Assembly (NCBI GenBank): GCA_027483405.1
Contig: JAIXUU010000094.1
Location: forward strand, 1 to 38,083
Direction: 5' to 3'
Source: Planctomyces sp.
GTDB taxonomy: Bacteria > Planctomycetota > Planctomycetia > Planctomycetales > Planctomycetaceae
DNA length: 38,083 bases
Under the pieces are notes generated by a model. It was not told the DNA's origin. It saw only the letters and a list, made by a program, of their open reading frames with translations, and searched no databases. The number at the start of each line of letters is the position of its first letter. Positions within the stretch are counted from its first letter, which is position 1. The position numbers and the translations under genes are program-made. This document shows positions 15,549 through 23,409 of the stretch, piece by piece.

Positions 15549-15968
15549 ATGCGAAAGCCAGCCATGACCGAGAAAGCCAAGCCTGCAAAGCTCCTCACCG
15601 CGGATCTTCTCAGGCGACCTGCCAAGCGAGTGATTGTTGAGTGCCGGGTGCCAGATGATTTCCACGACCCCGACATTGCCGGCAGCACGTTCTACGTGCG
15701 ACGCATGAAGGCCGGGGAGCGTGGCCGGTATGAAATGCAGTTCAAAAACTCTAAGAGCGGTCAACTCATTTCGGGCCGTGCCGCTGAGATCCGTGAGCGG
15801 ATCATTATCCAGACACTCTGCGACAAGGAAGGGAATCTGCTTCTGGGCAAGGATGACCTCCAACAGCTCAAGCAGATGGACAGCGTTCTGGCTGACCTGA
15901 TTGTCACGAAGGCTCAAGAAGTGAATCAGGTGAGCGAGGAAGATCTGGAGGAACTGGCGGGAAACTGA
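15549..15968 (+). CDS. Tail assembly chaperone G
   Basis: 139 aa (134 if the ATG at 15564 is used; neither start has a good ribosome-binding site). Position between tail tube and tape measure, length, and the frameshift signal at its 3' end identify it as the lambda gpG equivalent. The protein is mixed alpha/beta with VRRMKAGERGRYEMQF and an acidic C-terminus (SEEDLEELAGN). It binds the tape measure during tail assembly and is absent from the finished tail (known for lambda). The last sense codons GGA AAC form part of the slippery heptamer. Confidence 0.75.
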   Translation: MRKPAMTEKAKPAKLLTADLLRRPAKRVIVECRVPDDFHDPDIAGSTFYVRRMKAGERGRYEMQFKNSKSGQLISGRAAEIRERIIIQTLCDKEGNLLLGKDDLQQLKQMDSVLADLIVTKAQEVNQVSEEDLEELAGN

Positions 15969-16318
15969 GAGCTGACCCGGGCCGCATGTTCGCCATGCGG
16001 CTGGCTCTCGCCATGAAACGGGTCGATGTCGATGGAATGCTGGATGAGATGGATCCGGAAGATCTCCGGGAATGGCAGGCTTTTGCGGCGATCGATCCCT
16101 TTGATGAAAGCCGTGCTGATCTGAGGAACGGGATTTTGCTGGCCAATCTGGGGGCGATGCTGGCACCGTTCTGCGGCGCGCATCTCGCCGATTTGCGGCC
16201 GTTGCAGTTCATGCCTTTTGAAGATCGAGCGGCAGTGATTTCCGCAGAAATCAGTGAAGAGCAGGAGGCTCTCAACTGGGCCAACCTGGAAGCGACCGTG
16301 GCCATGATGCCGGAATAG
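15549..16318 (+). CDS. Tail assembly chaperone G-T fusion by -1 frameshift
   Basis: Slippage at 15959-15965 moves ribosomes from the G frame into the frame that runs to 16318, so the product continues L-R-A-D-P-G-R-M-F instead of stopping at 15966. The T part (RLALAMKRVDVDGMLDEMDPEDLREWQAFAAIDPFDESRADL...) resembles DUF4035/gpT chaperone domains with the LxEW..FxxIDPF signature. The T frame has no ribosome-binding site before its first ATG (15986), supporting expression only as a fusion. The dispersed palindrome copy 4 lies inside the T part at 16236. Confidence 0.75.
15959..16009 (+). promoter_or_regulatory. Programmed -1 frameshift signal with downstream stem-loop
   Basis: GGGAAAC at 15959-15965 is a canonical X-XXY-YYZ heptamer in the correct phase (G GGA AAC, stop TGA next); lambda uses GGGAAAG. 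Downstream, GCCGCATG (15981-15988) pairs with CATGCGGC (15994-16001), and an outer stem GAGAGC (15967-15972) pairs with GCTCTC (16004-16009), a plausible stimulatory structure. Confidence 0.8.
16236..16253. repeat. Dispersed palindrome copy 4 (inside gene T frame)
   Basis: TGATTTCCGCAGAAATCA. In the T frame it reads VISAEIS. Confidence 0.75.
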
Positions 16319-16327
16319 GAGTGAATC

Positions 16328-18052
16328 GTGGCAACAGCTGGCATCCTCGTAACAAAGCTGGTGAGCAACACGGCAGGCTTCGGTCCACCGATCAAGGCGG
16401 CTGGCCGCGATGTCTCACAGTTCGCCGGCATCGTGGAGGGAACGCGATCGAGGCTGGGCGGTCTGATGGCAGCCGGAGCCGGAGCTCTGGGAATCACCAG
16501 CCTGGCGGGCGGTCTCGGTTTCGGGATCAAGCTGGCAGCCGAGGCTGAGCAGGCCGAGGTGGCGTTCGGCACGTTGTTCCAATCGACGGACAAGGCCAAG
16601 GCCATGCTGGGCCAGCTCAATCAGTTCGCGGCTGAGACTCCGTTCGAGTCTCCGGAGCTGGTCACTGCTGCCCGCATGCTTGCATCGTTCGGCACTCAGG
16701 CGGGCGACATCGTTCCTAACCTGAGAAGGATTGGCGACGTCGCCGCCGGCACGGGTCAGCCCATCGCTGAACTGGCTGAGCTCTACGGCAAAACCAAGGT
16801 GCAAGGCCGGTTGATGGGTGAGGACATCAACCAGTTGACGGGCCGCGGCATCCCGATCATTGGCCAGTTGGCCAAACAGTTCGGTGTGGCTGAGAGCGAG
16901 GTGAAGAAGCTGGTCGAACAGGGCAAGGTCGGCTTCCCGCAACTTGAACAAGCCTTTATCGACATGACCTCGAACGGTGGCATGTTCGCCGGGATGATGC
17001 AGGCCCAGAGCCAGACTCTAAGCGGGATGACTTCCACATTGATGGATAACGCCAAAGGACTGCTCCGTTCGTTTGGGGCCGAGGTCATTGCAGCCTTCGA
17101 TCTCAAGGGAGGCCTGACTTCCGGGATTGAATTCATTGCCTCTCTGCAATCCGGCTTCGATTCGATCCGGCCGTTGATCCAGCAGACGGGCAACGTTTGG
17201 CGGGCCTTCGTCGGCTTCATGGGTTCCGGCTGGTCTGGCCTCATGGGCGAGATCACATCGAGCACTGGCAGCACGTTTGGAGGCATCACGAACTGGATCA
17301 TGGAAGCCCTGGTCATGGGCGAGTTTCTCTTCCAGAACTTTGGCGATGTGATCTACCGCACGTTCATTGCTGCCCAGCTTTCGGCCGTGACGTTCTTCAA
17401 TGAGATGGTGCATTTCTTCTCAGTCGCGATCCCGGAATACATCCGCTGGTTCGGGGATAACTTCCCTGAGATTTTCATGACGGCTGCAGACACTGTGCTG
17501 ACAGTGCTGATCAATCTCGGGGAGAACATCCGCAACATCTTCAGTGAGATCTGGAAGTTCATTTCCTCTGGTGGATCCGATGGGCTGAACTTCGATCTGA
17601 AGCCACTGACGGAAGGAATTCACAACTCGATTCGCGAAATGCCCAACGTCCCGGAGCGTGTGGTCAGCGAGACCGAGGCGGCACTTCAGAGCCAGCTCAA
17701 CGATATGGATCAGCAACTCGGTCAAAGATATGGCGAGCTCGATCGACAGCGGGCCAATGCCATGCAGGCTCAATCGGCCGCGACCGCAGAGTTGCTCCCG
17801 TCAGATCCATCGAACCCAGCGACGGCCGCGACGGCTGCCAGCAAGAGTGCCAAGACGGCTCTCGGTGCGTCGGCTTTCGCCGGCACGCAGGAGGCCTATG
17901 CTATCATTGCCAAGGCCAGCTCAGCCCCGCAGAAGAAGCTGGAGACGGAAGCCAAGAAGACCAACGAGCAGCTCAAGCAAGCCGTGACCCACCTGGGCAC
18001 GATCGCTGAATCCGTTTCCCAACCTGTGACCCAAGATGTGGTGGACTTCTGA
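16328..18052 (+). CDS. Tape measure protein
   Basis: 574 aa. The N-terminal tape-measure domain is clear: Gly/Ala-rich membrane-active segment (LGGLMAAGAGALGITSLAGG, about 43-62), AEAEQAEVAFGTLFQSTDKA, then FAAETPFESPELVTAARML and GEDINQLTGRGIPII (typical TMP_3 motif). The middle has hydrophobic segments, the C-terminal third is helical and Ala/Gln-rich. At about 1.5 angstrom per residue it predicts a tail near 85 nm, short for a siphovirus. Start GTG at 16328 with AGGAGTG 7 nt upstream. Confidence 0.88.
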   Translation: MATAGILVTKLVSNTAGFGPPIKAAGRDVSQFAGIVEGTRSRLGGLMAAGAGALGITSLAGGLGFGIKLAAEAEQAEVAFGTLFQSTDKAKAMLGQLNQFAAETPFESPELVTAARMLASFGTQAGDIVPNLRRIGDVAAGTGQPIAELAELYGKTKVQGRLMGEDINQLTGRGIPIIGQLAKQFGVAESEVKKLVEQGKVGFPQLEQAFIDMTSNGGMFAGMMQAQSQTLSGMTSTLMDNAKGLLRSFGAEVIAAFDLKGGLTSGIEFIASLQSGFDSIRPLIQQTGNVWRAFVGFMGSGWSGLMGEITSSTGSTFGGITNWIMEALVMGEFLFQNFGDVIYRTFIAAQLSAVTFFNEMVHFFSVAIPEYIRWFGDNFPEIFMTAADTVLTVLINLGENIRNIFSEIWKFISSGGSDGLNFDLKPLTEGIHNSIREMPNVPERVVSETEAALQSQLNDMDQQLGQRYGELDRQRANAMQAQSAATAELLPSDPSNPATAATAASKSAKTALGASAFAGTQEAYAIIAKASSAPQKKLETEAKKTNEQLKQAVTHLGTIAESVSQPVTQDVVDF

Positions 18053-18945
18053 TGGCTGAGATTCTCGATGTTGAACGTCTGTTCGGTCGCGGGTTCGACG
18101 TCACGATTGATCCGAGCTCGAAGGTCACACGCACGTACAAGCACAAGCTCAGGTTGCGATGCGATACGAATCTTGATCCAGACGAACTGGCCAACCTCTA
18201 CGGAGTCGAACCACTCTACGCGCATCCCCGCGACCCGTTCGCATTCTTGCGCAAGCTCAGCTGCACGGACGTGGCCGACAAGATTGATCCCTGGATCTAT
18301 GAACTGAGTCTGGAATACTCGACAGACCAGCCCGACCTGCAGGAGCAGCCGCCGAAGGAGCCAGGTGAATCCGATGATCCGCTCCTCGATCCGATGGAGA
18401 TCGAGTGGCAGAGTGAAGAGACACAGGTCATCAAGTTCCGCGATCGGGACAATCGCCCATTCCTCAACACGGCGGGCGATGTGATCGAGTCACCGCCCCC
18501 GATCCCTGACGCCACGCTCAAGCTGGTCGTCACTCGAAACGAGGCCTACTACGATCCCGCCCGGGCCAGGTTCTTCGGCAACACGATCAACAAGTTTGCG
18601 TTCTATGGGTGTGAGCCTGGACAGCTCCGGCTCCATCCCTTTGGCTCGAAGCAGAGCCGGCGGAATGGGCGGATCTACTGGCCGCACACTTACATCATGG
18701 AGTTCAAGGAAGATGGCTGGCAGCCGAGCCAGATCTCTGCCGGATTCCGCGAACTGGTCGATGACCAGCTGACACGGATCAAAGATCCTGAGACGCGTAA
18801 CGATGTCAGTGAACCGATTCCTCTCGATGCCGATGGGCGGGCTATTCCGGCTGAAGACCTGAAGGCCAATCCCGATCTGGCGGTCTATGTCGAGTTCATC
18901 ACGTTCCGCGAAACCGACTTTGCCCAGCTCGGTCTCAACCTGTAG
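18052..18945 (+). CDS. Probable distal tail / baseplate protein, 297 aa
   Basis: Not recognised at family level. Beta-rich with several Trp/Tyr-rich strands (WIYELSLEYSTDQPDL, VIKFRDRDNRPFLNTAGDV, YIMEFKEDGWQPS) and a late RELVDDQLTRI helix. It directly follows the tape measure (TGATG overlap) and precedes the fibre gene, the position of distal-tail or tail-hub proteins. Repeated 'NTAGDVI/NTAG..F' phrasing is common in phage proteins that describe a column of beta domains. Role inferred from position only. Confidence 0.55.
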   Translation: MAEILDVERLFGRGFDVTIDPSSKVTRTYKHKLRLRCDTNLDPDELANLYGVEPLYAHPRDPFAFLRKLSCTDVADKIDPWIYELSLEYSTDQPDLQEQPPKEPGESDDPLLDPMEIEWQSEETQVIKFRDRDNRPFLNTAGDVIESPPPIPDATLKLVVTRNEAYYDPARARFFGNTINKFAFYGCEPGQLRLHPFGSKQSRRNGRIYWPHTYIMEFKEDGWQPSQISAGFRELVDDQLTRIKDPETRNDVSEPIPLDADGRAIPAEDLKANPDLAVYVEFITFRETDFAQLGLNL

Positions 18946-18978
18946 CGCAACGACTCAGCCTCTGGTGAGGAGCTGAGC

Positions 18979-21672
18979 ATGGCTGTGAAAGTTGCAGATC
19001 GCGTTCTCGAAACGACGAACACCACGGGGACTGGTAGCTTCACGCTGCTGGGGACTTCGACGGGTTTTGTGCGGTTTCGTGATGGCGGGATTCTGACGGG
19101 TGAGCAGGTCTATTATGTCGCCGAACATCCCACGCTCGATGAGTGGGAAGTGGGTGTCGGCACGTTGACCATCGGAACGCCGGACGTGCTGGCCCGGGTA
19201 CAGATCCTGAGCAGCTCGAATGCGGGATCGGCCGTCAGCTTTTCGCCCGGCCGCAAACGGATTCGCTGCACACTGCCGGCAGAGGAGTGGCAGAACATTG
19301 CCGACCTCGATGATCAGATCGCCGCGATCGAGGCTGATATCGTTGCCCTGGCGACGGGCAAGTCAGATGTTGGCCACACTCACACGATCGCCAACGTGAC
19401 CGGCCTGCAGACTGCCTTGGATGGAAAGGCGGCGGTCTCTCACACTCATGCCATTGGCGATCTGCCTGTTGCCACCAGTGGTACCAGCAGCTCGACTCAG
19501 CTTGTGCGGGCGGATGATTCCCGGCTAAGCAACGCCCGCACGCCGACAGCTCACTCCCATGTGATCGCTGACGTCACTGGCCTGCAGACGGCATTGGATG
19601 GCAAGGCAGCAGTCTCTCACACTCACGTGATTGCTGATCTGCCAGTGGCGACCAGTGGAACGAGCAGCTCAACTCAGTTGGTTCGTGCCGATGATTCGCG
19701 GCTCAGTAACGCACGCACTCCGACCGCTCACTCCCACGTGATCGCAGATCTGCCCGTGGCGACCAGCGGTACCAGCAGCTCAACTCAGCTTGTGCGGGCG
19801 GATGATTCGCGTCTCAGCAATGCCCGCACACCGACTGCTCACACCCATGGCAATGCCGATATCACGGACGTTGATGCCTCAAAGCTGACAGGGACAATTG
19901 ATCCTGCTCGTCTGCCGGTGCTGCCCAGCTCCGTGCAGATTGTTTCCAGTGGTGCCATATCTGCTCTGACTGCTCCCCAGCAGGCGGAGATTGGCGACGG
20001 CTCGATTGTCACGACGACCGATGGCAGACGATGGATCTATACAGGTAGCGGAAGCAAGACCCTCGAAGCCAGTTACATTGAGCTGGCTGACATCACTCCT
20101 GAATGGACGGCCGTTGCCAACAAGCCCTCCACATTCACGCCATCAGCTCACAGCCACGTGATTGCCGATCTGCCCGTGGCCACCAGTGGTACCAGCAGCT
20201 CGACTCAAGTTGTACGTGCGGACGATTCCCGATTGAGCAATGCCCGCACACCCACAGCTCACACGCACGTGGCAGCCGACATCACGGACGTCACGTTGCA
20301 GGCAAATCTGGGCACAGCTTCGACGCCGACTTTCTATTCAGCCAACTTCACTGGCTCAGTGGCAGGGAATAAAGCGGCCAACTTTACCAATACCAGCACG
20401 AACGCTGCTGCTCAGTCGAGCCTTAGTGTTGTGTGCGGTAGTCATTCTTTAGGGTTGAATGTTATCCATTCCACTCAAGCGGCTCGCATGTTTTTACCTG
20501 CTAACGGTCTCAACCTGGTCAATGCGGCCGGAACAACCAATGAAGGTTCCTTCGGCTCTCAGAAGTTCGGCTTGCCGGTCAATGCTGGTACACCGACTCT
20601 CGACTCGGGCCGCTCTTACCTGTGGTCAGATGGGTCAGGACGTCCATTCATTTCGAACGGTACCAGTAGCACGATTGACCTGGCTCGAATTGTGGGGCTC
20701 ATCCCCACCACACTGAAGACCAGCAACTACACCGCCGCTTCGGGTGAGTTCGTCCCAGTGCGAGCTCCTGGCACAAACACCGCCGGAGCATCAGCCACAT
20801 TCACCACGTTGACGGTCACACTCCCGGCTTCACCATCGGCGGGGGATCAGGTCGCTGTCTATGTCGCCGAGTCGTACCGCTGTGGAATTGTCCTGATTGC
20901 CCGAAATGGTCAACTGATCGACGGCGGCACGTCGGTCTCTCAATTCGTGATGAGCCAGTTGGGAGAGTGTCTGCTCTTCACATACACGGGATCGAGCTAT
21001 GGGTGGCAATCAAGACCCATTCACTCGAAGGTGCCCCGCAAAGCCTATTATTCGCAAGCCGCCGGAAACCTCACGCTGGCCACTAACTGGGCGACACTAC
21101 ACAACTCCACGCTGTCATACGCAGCGTGGGTCAGGACTCCGGTTGCCACTGGGACTCAATACTTGATACGCGCTTCAAATCCATCCTCACCGTTCCAGGG
21201 ATGGGAGGTAACGATTAATGCAGGCGTCCTGCAGTTCTATGACGGGGGCACGTCTCGCAGCTCAGGCTTCAACATTGCCGACAACGAATGGCATCACATC
21301 GCGATCATCTATAACGCGGGAACGTCAGTCTCGTTCTATGTGGACGGCATGTTTATCACATTCACTAGTGCATCGACTTTCACGTCGTTCTCGGGAGACA
21401 AGTTTATCGGTGCGTCCAGTGGTGGAGCATCCAGGCTCTACGGATCACTCGATGACCAGAGAATCTACTATGCGGGGTTGACTGAGGCTGACATTGACCT
21501 GCTCTACAACGGTGGTGACGGAGCGCTCAGCGAAGCGACTTCCATCAAGGCCAATATGAGTTCGTGGTTCAAATTCGACGGCACGAATTACTACGACTTT
21601 GTGAGAGGCTATGCGGCCACGGTTGATGGCACACTCAGATCCCCCGTCGTTTCCAAAATTCAGGCCTCCTAA
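18979..21672 (+). CDS. Tail fibre with HxH repeats and LamG-like C-terminal domain
   Basis: 897 aa. Residues 1-115 are an N-terminal attachment domain (TGFVRFRDGGILTGEQVYYVAE...). Residues about 133-430 carry eight His-x-His motifs (HTH or HSH) inside repeats containing VATSGTSSSTQLVRADDSR. In phage T4 fibres such HxH motifs coordinate iron along a trimer axis. The last 200 residues fit a LamG/concanavalin-like sugar-binding fold (WEVTINAGVLQFYDGG, NEWHHIAIIYNAG, VSFYVDGMFI, YGSLDDQRIYYAGLTEADI). Probably the host-receptor fibre. GAGGAG precedes the ATG at 18979. Confidence 0.8.
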   Translation: MAVKVADRVLETTNTTGTGSFTLLGTSTGFVRFRDGGILTGEQVYYVAEHPTLDEWEVGVGTLTIGTPDVLARVQILSSSNAGSAVSFSPGRKRIRCTLPAEEWQNIADLDDQIAAIEADIVALATGKSDVGHTHTIANVTGLQTALDGKAAVSHTHAIGDLPVATSGTSSSTQLVRADDSRLSNARTPTAHSHVIADVTGLQTALDGKAAVSHTHVIADLPVATSGTSSSTQLVRADDSRLSNARTPTAHSHVIADLPVATSGTSSSTQLVRADDSRLSNARTPTAHTHGNADITDVDASKLTGTIDPARLPVLPSSVQIVSSGAISALTAPQQAEIGDGSIVTTTDGRRWIYTGSGSKTLEASYIELADITPEWTAVANKPSTFTPSAHSHVIADLPVATSGTSSSTQVVRADDSRLSNARTPTAHTHVAADITDVTLQANLGTASTPTFYSANFTGSVAGNKAANFTNTSTNAAAQSSLSVVCGSHSLGLNVIHSTQAARMFLPANGLNLVNAAGTTNEGSFGSQKFGLPVNAGTPTLDSGRSYLWSDGSGRPFISNGTSSTIDLARIVGLIPTTLKTSNYTAASGEFVPVRAPGTNTAGASATFTTLTVTLPASPSAGDQVAVYVAESYRCGIVLIARNGQLIDGGTSVSQFVMSQLGECLLFTYTGSSYGWQSRPIHSKVPRKAYYSQAAGNLTLATNWATLHNSTLSYAAWVRTPVATGTQYLIRASNPSSPFQGWEVTINAGVLQFYDGGTSRSSGFNIADNEWHHIAIIYNAGTSVSFYVDGMFITFTSASTFTSFSGDKFIGASSGGASRLYGSLDDQRIYYAGLTEADIDLLYNGGDGALSEATSIKANMSSWFKFDGTNYYDFVRGYAATVDGTLRSPVVSKIQAS
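19370..20275 (+). repeat. Intragenic repeats of the tail fibre gene
   Basis: Four copies of a roughly 100-bp unit encoding LPVATSGTSSSTQ(L/V)VRADDSR to the next AH(S/T)H, near 19460, 19638, 19748 and 20168, plus two copies of a unit encoding NVTGLQTALDGKAAVSHTH-like sequence. Copies differ mainly at synonymous positions, which points to old duplications held under protein-level selection. They could recombine to change fibre length. Confidence 0.8.
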
Positions 21673-21681
21673 GGGAAATCC

Positions 21682-22323
21682 ATGTTGATCACTAGAATTT
21701 TAAGCCAAGGAACATGGGGCGAGGTTGTGGCCGTCGATGTCGATGGTGTGGTCATTCGCCGGACCGATCGCGGCCAAATCATTCGAAAAGAAGTGACGCA
21801 CACTTTTGAGAACGAGGGCTGTCTTCCCGAGACAATCACGCTGCCGATCTCGTTTGAAAGCATCCCTCCGTGGCAACTCCTCGAAGAAGCTGGCTTGCTC
21901 CCAGACCTCACACCGATTCCCGAGCCAGAGGAGCTGCAGCTTGCCCGCGAAAGGCAGGCCGCACTCGATCGGCTCCATCAGTCCTTTAATGAATGGACGG
22001 CGGCAGGCTGGAACACTGGTTTAGGTTTTCGCGTTCCGCTGGATTGGACATCCCCCATTCTCCAGCAGCTCCGGGAGACAGCCTCCACTTACCAACAGCT
22101 CATCATGCAGGGGGCCAAGTCAATCAGTGATGTCATCCCGATTAAGGACATGAATGGTACCGTGCAGATGGTGACCGCTGGTTATTTGTTGGCTAAAGCG
22201 GGCGAGCTGACACTCCTGAGGCAGAACGCCGTCGATCGTTTTACGTTGGCCGAAAGTGAGATTGCAGCCATTGAATCAATCGAGGTTGCTCAGGCCTGGC
22301 AGCCGCCAGCATGGGAGGACTGA
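21682..22323 (+). CDS. Fibre-associated protein, possible assembly factor, 213 aa
   Basis: N-terminal half beta (ITRILSQGTWGEVVAVDVDGVVIRR) and helical C-terminal half with VQMVTAGYLLAKAGELTLLRQNA, which resembles the DUF4376-like region of tail-fibre assembly proteins. It directly follows the fibre gene by 9 nt. Function inferred from position. It overlaps the next small gene at TGATG. Confidence 0.55.
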   Translation: MLITRILSQGTWGEVVAVDVDGVVIRRTDRGQIIRKEVTHTFENEGCLPETITLPISFESIPPWQLLEEAGLLPDLTPIPEPEELQLARERQAALDRLHQSFNEWTAAGWNTGLGFRVPLDWTSPILQQLRETASTYQQLIMQGAKSISDVIPIKDMNGTVQMVTAGYLLAKAGELTLLRQNAVDRFTLAESEIAAIESIEVAQAWQPPAWED

Positions 22324-22490
22324 TGTTCGGTTACGAAACGATTGGCGAAGTGGCCATGGGCGAACGTGTCCCTCGCGTGCCGGAAGTGGCTGCCAAGCTG
22401 GCCGATATTACGGAGACGCTCACGTTCCCGATCACTGAGATCGATGAACGAAACACAATTCAAGGCTCGGTTATCGAGCAGCCTGGTTAA
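22323..22490 (+). CDS. Small unknown tail-module protein, 55 aa
   Basis: Short frame MFGYETIGEVAMGERVPRVP to VIEQPG, overlapping the preceding stop (TGATG) and ending 8 nt before the next start. Acidic, with Pro/Val-rich N-terminus and no membrane segment. The overlap on one side and close spacing on the other support a real gene despite its size. Family not recognised. Confidence 0.55.
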   Translation: MFGYETIGEVAMGERVPRVPEVAAKLADITETLTFPITEIDERNTIQGSVIEQPG

Positions 22491-22498
22491 GGTGCCGC

Positions 22499-23020
22499 AT
22501 GCCTGGAGTGATCTATCTCGATAATGATCTCGACATCGTCATCAGAGGCCTCCGCCTGGCTGAGGACAACTCACCGATCAATGACGCCGAGCTGTATGTC
22601 GCGCTCGGCCGCAAGCTGATTTCTGGAGAAATCACAGCGGCCAGCAACGCGACTCCCATCGTGGTTACCAGTGCTGCCCATGGTCTCTCGAATGGCGACT
22701 CGGTCGTAGTCATGAACGTGGAAGGGAACCTCGCTGCGAATGGTGGCTGGGAAGTGGCCAACGTCACGGCGAACACCTTCGAGCTGGTCGGCTCCGTAGG
22801 GTCAGCCGCTTACTTGGCGGGTGGCGAATGGTATGCCGGCGTCACGGATGCGATCCACATTCCGCTCGAAAATGAACCCGGGGAGGCCGGTCACTACCGC
22901 GGCACGATTCCGGGCAGCATCAACATCGATCGCAGTGAGATGCTCGTTGAGCTGATCTACTGCCGAAACTATCAGCTCGGCTGGCAACGCGAACTGCAGG
23001 GAAGGATCCGCACACGATGA
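22499..23020 (+). CDS. Tail-tip protein with FCCH-like beta repeat, 173 aa
   Basis: Residues about 45-110 (ITAASNATPIVVTSAAHGLSNGDSVVVMNVEG...VANVTANTFELVGSVG) match the beta unit often labelled ubiquitin-activating E1 FCCH domain in phage tail proteins. Both flanks are beta-rich. The FCCH label is structural and does not imply ubiquitin chemistry. AAGGTG lies 4 nt before the ATG. The dispersed palindrome copy 5 lies at 22617 and encodes LISGEIT just before this domain. The stop overlaps the next start (ATGA). Confidence 0.65.
   Translation: MPGVIYLDNDLDIVIRGLRLAEDNSPINDAELYVALGRKLISGEITAASNATPIVVTSAAHGLSNGDSVVVMNVEGNLAANGGWEVANVTANTFELVGSVGSAAYLAGGEWYAGVTDAIHIPLENEPGEAGHYRGTIPGSINIDRSEMLVELIYCRNYQLGWQRELQGRIRTR
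22617..22634. repeat. Dispersed palindrome copy 5 (inside FCCH-domain gene)
   Basis: TGATTTCTGGAGAAATCA, identical to copy 8. In frame it reads LISGEIT. Confidence 0.75.
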
Positions 23021-23397
23021 CAGGTGTACTACTCAGCCAGGGGGCGGCGCGGAAGGTTCGCACTGCGACGGAGCGTGTGCTGGGCAAAGGGCCGCCGCCG
23101 CCGATCAATCGCTCTCGGTCCGCTCCGCTGAGTCCAGAGAACCGTTACATGGGCAAGTTCCTCACGCCCTTGGAAGCTCCCGAGATCGACCCGGAGATTG
23201 ACCGCATTGTGCCGACCTCGGCACTCTTCAACGTCTGGCTGCCAGATCCTGAGCAGACCGACGTGCAGCTTATCCCTACAGACATCGAAATGCTGGTACA
23301 TAACTTCGACCCCAGCCTGACCGCCGATCCCGACATCTTCGGAAAGATTGAATACCTGAATGGAGTCTGGTCTCCCTACTGGGCCAGCTGCGAGTAA
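23017..23397 (+). CDS. Unknown tail-module protein, 126 aa
   Basis: Not recognised. The N-terminal third is basic and Pro-rich (RKVRTATERVLGKGPPPPINR). The rest is acidic with VPTSALFNVWLPDPEQTDVQLI and a C-terminal GVWSPYWASCE. No membrane segment. It overlaps the previous gene by 4 nt and lies in the late operon, so a minor structural role is likely. Confidence 0.55.
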   Translation: MTGVLLSQGAARKVRTATERVLGKGPPPPINRSRSAPLSPENRYMGKFLTPLEAPEIDPEIDRIVPTSALFNVWLPDPEQTDVQLIPTDIEMLVHNFDPSLTADPDIFGKIEYLNGVWSPYWASCE

Positions 23398-23409
23398 AGG
23401 ATTGCTGAG

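Noticed and set aside
15520-15550. Degenerate copy of the dispersed palindrome (TGATTCACTGCAGTCATT)
   Set aside because: Half-sites differ too much from TGATTTC/GAAATCA to count as a family member.
15904-16620. 238-aa minus-strand frame across the chaperone/tape-measure junction
   Set aside because: Opposite the frameshift region and the tape measure; Ser/Pro/Arg-rich shadow sequence.
19370-20275. CRISPR-like repeats
   Set aside because: Repeats are long, in frame and encode a fibre protein; no short identical repeats with unique spacers.
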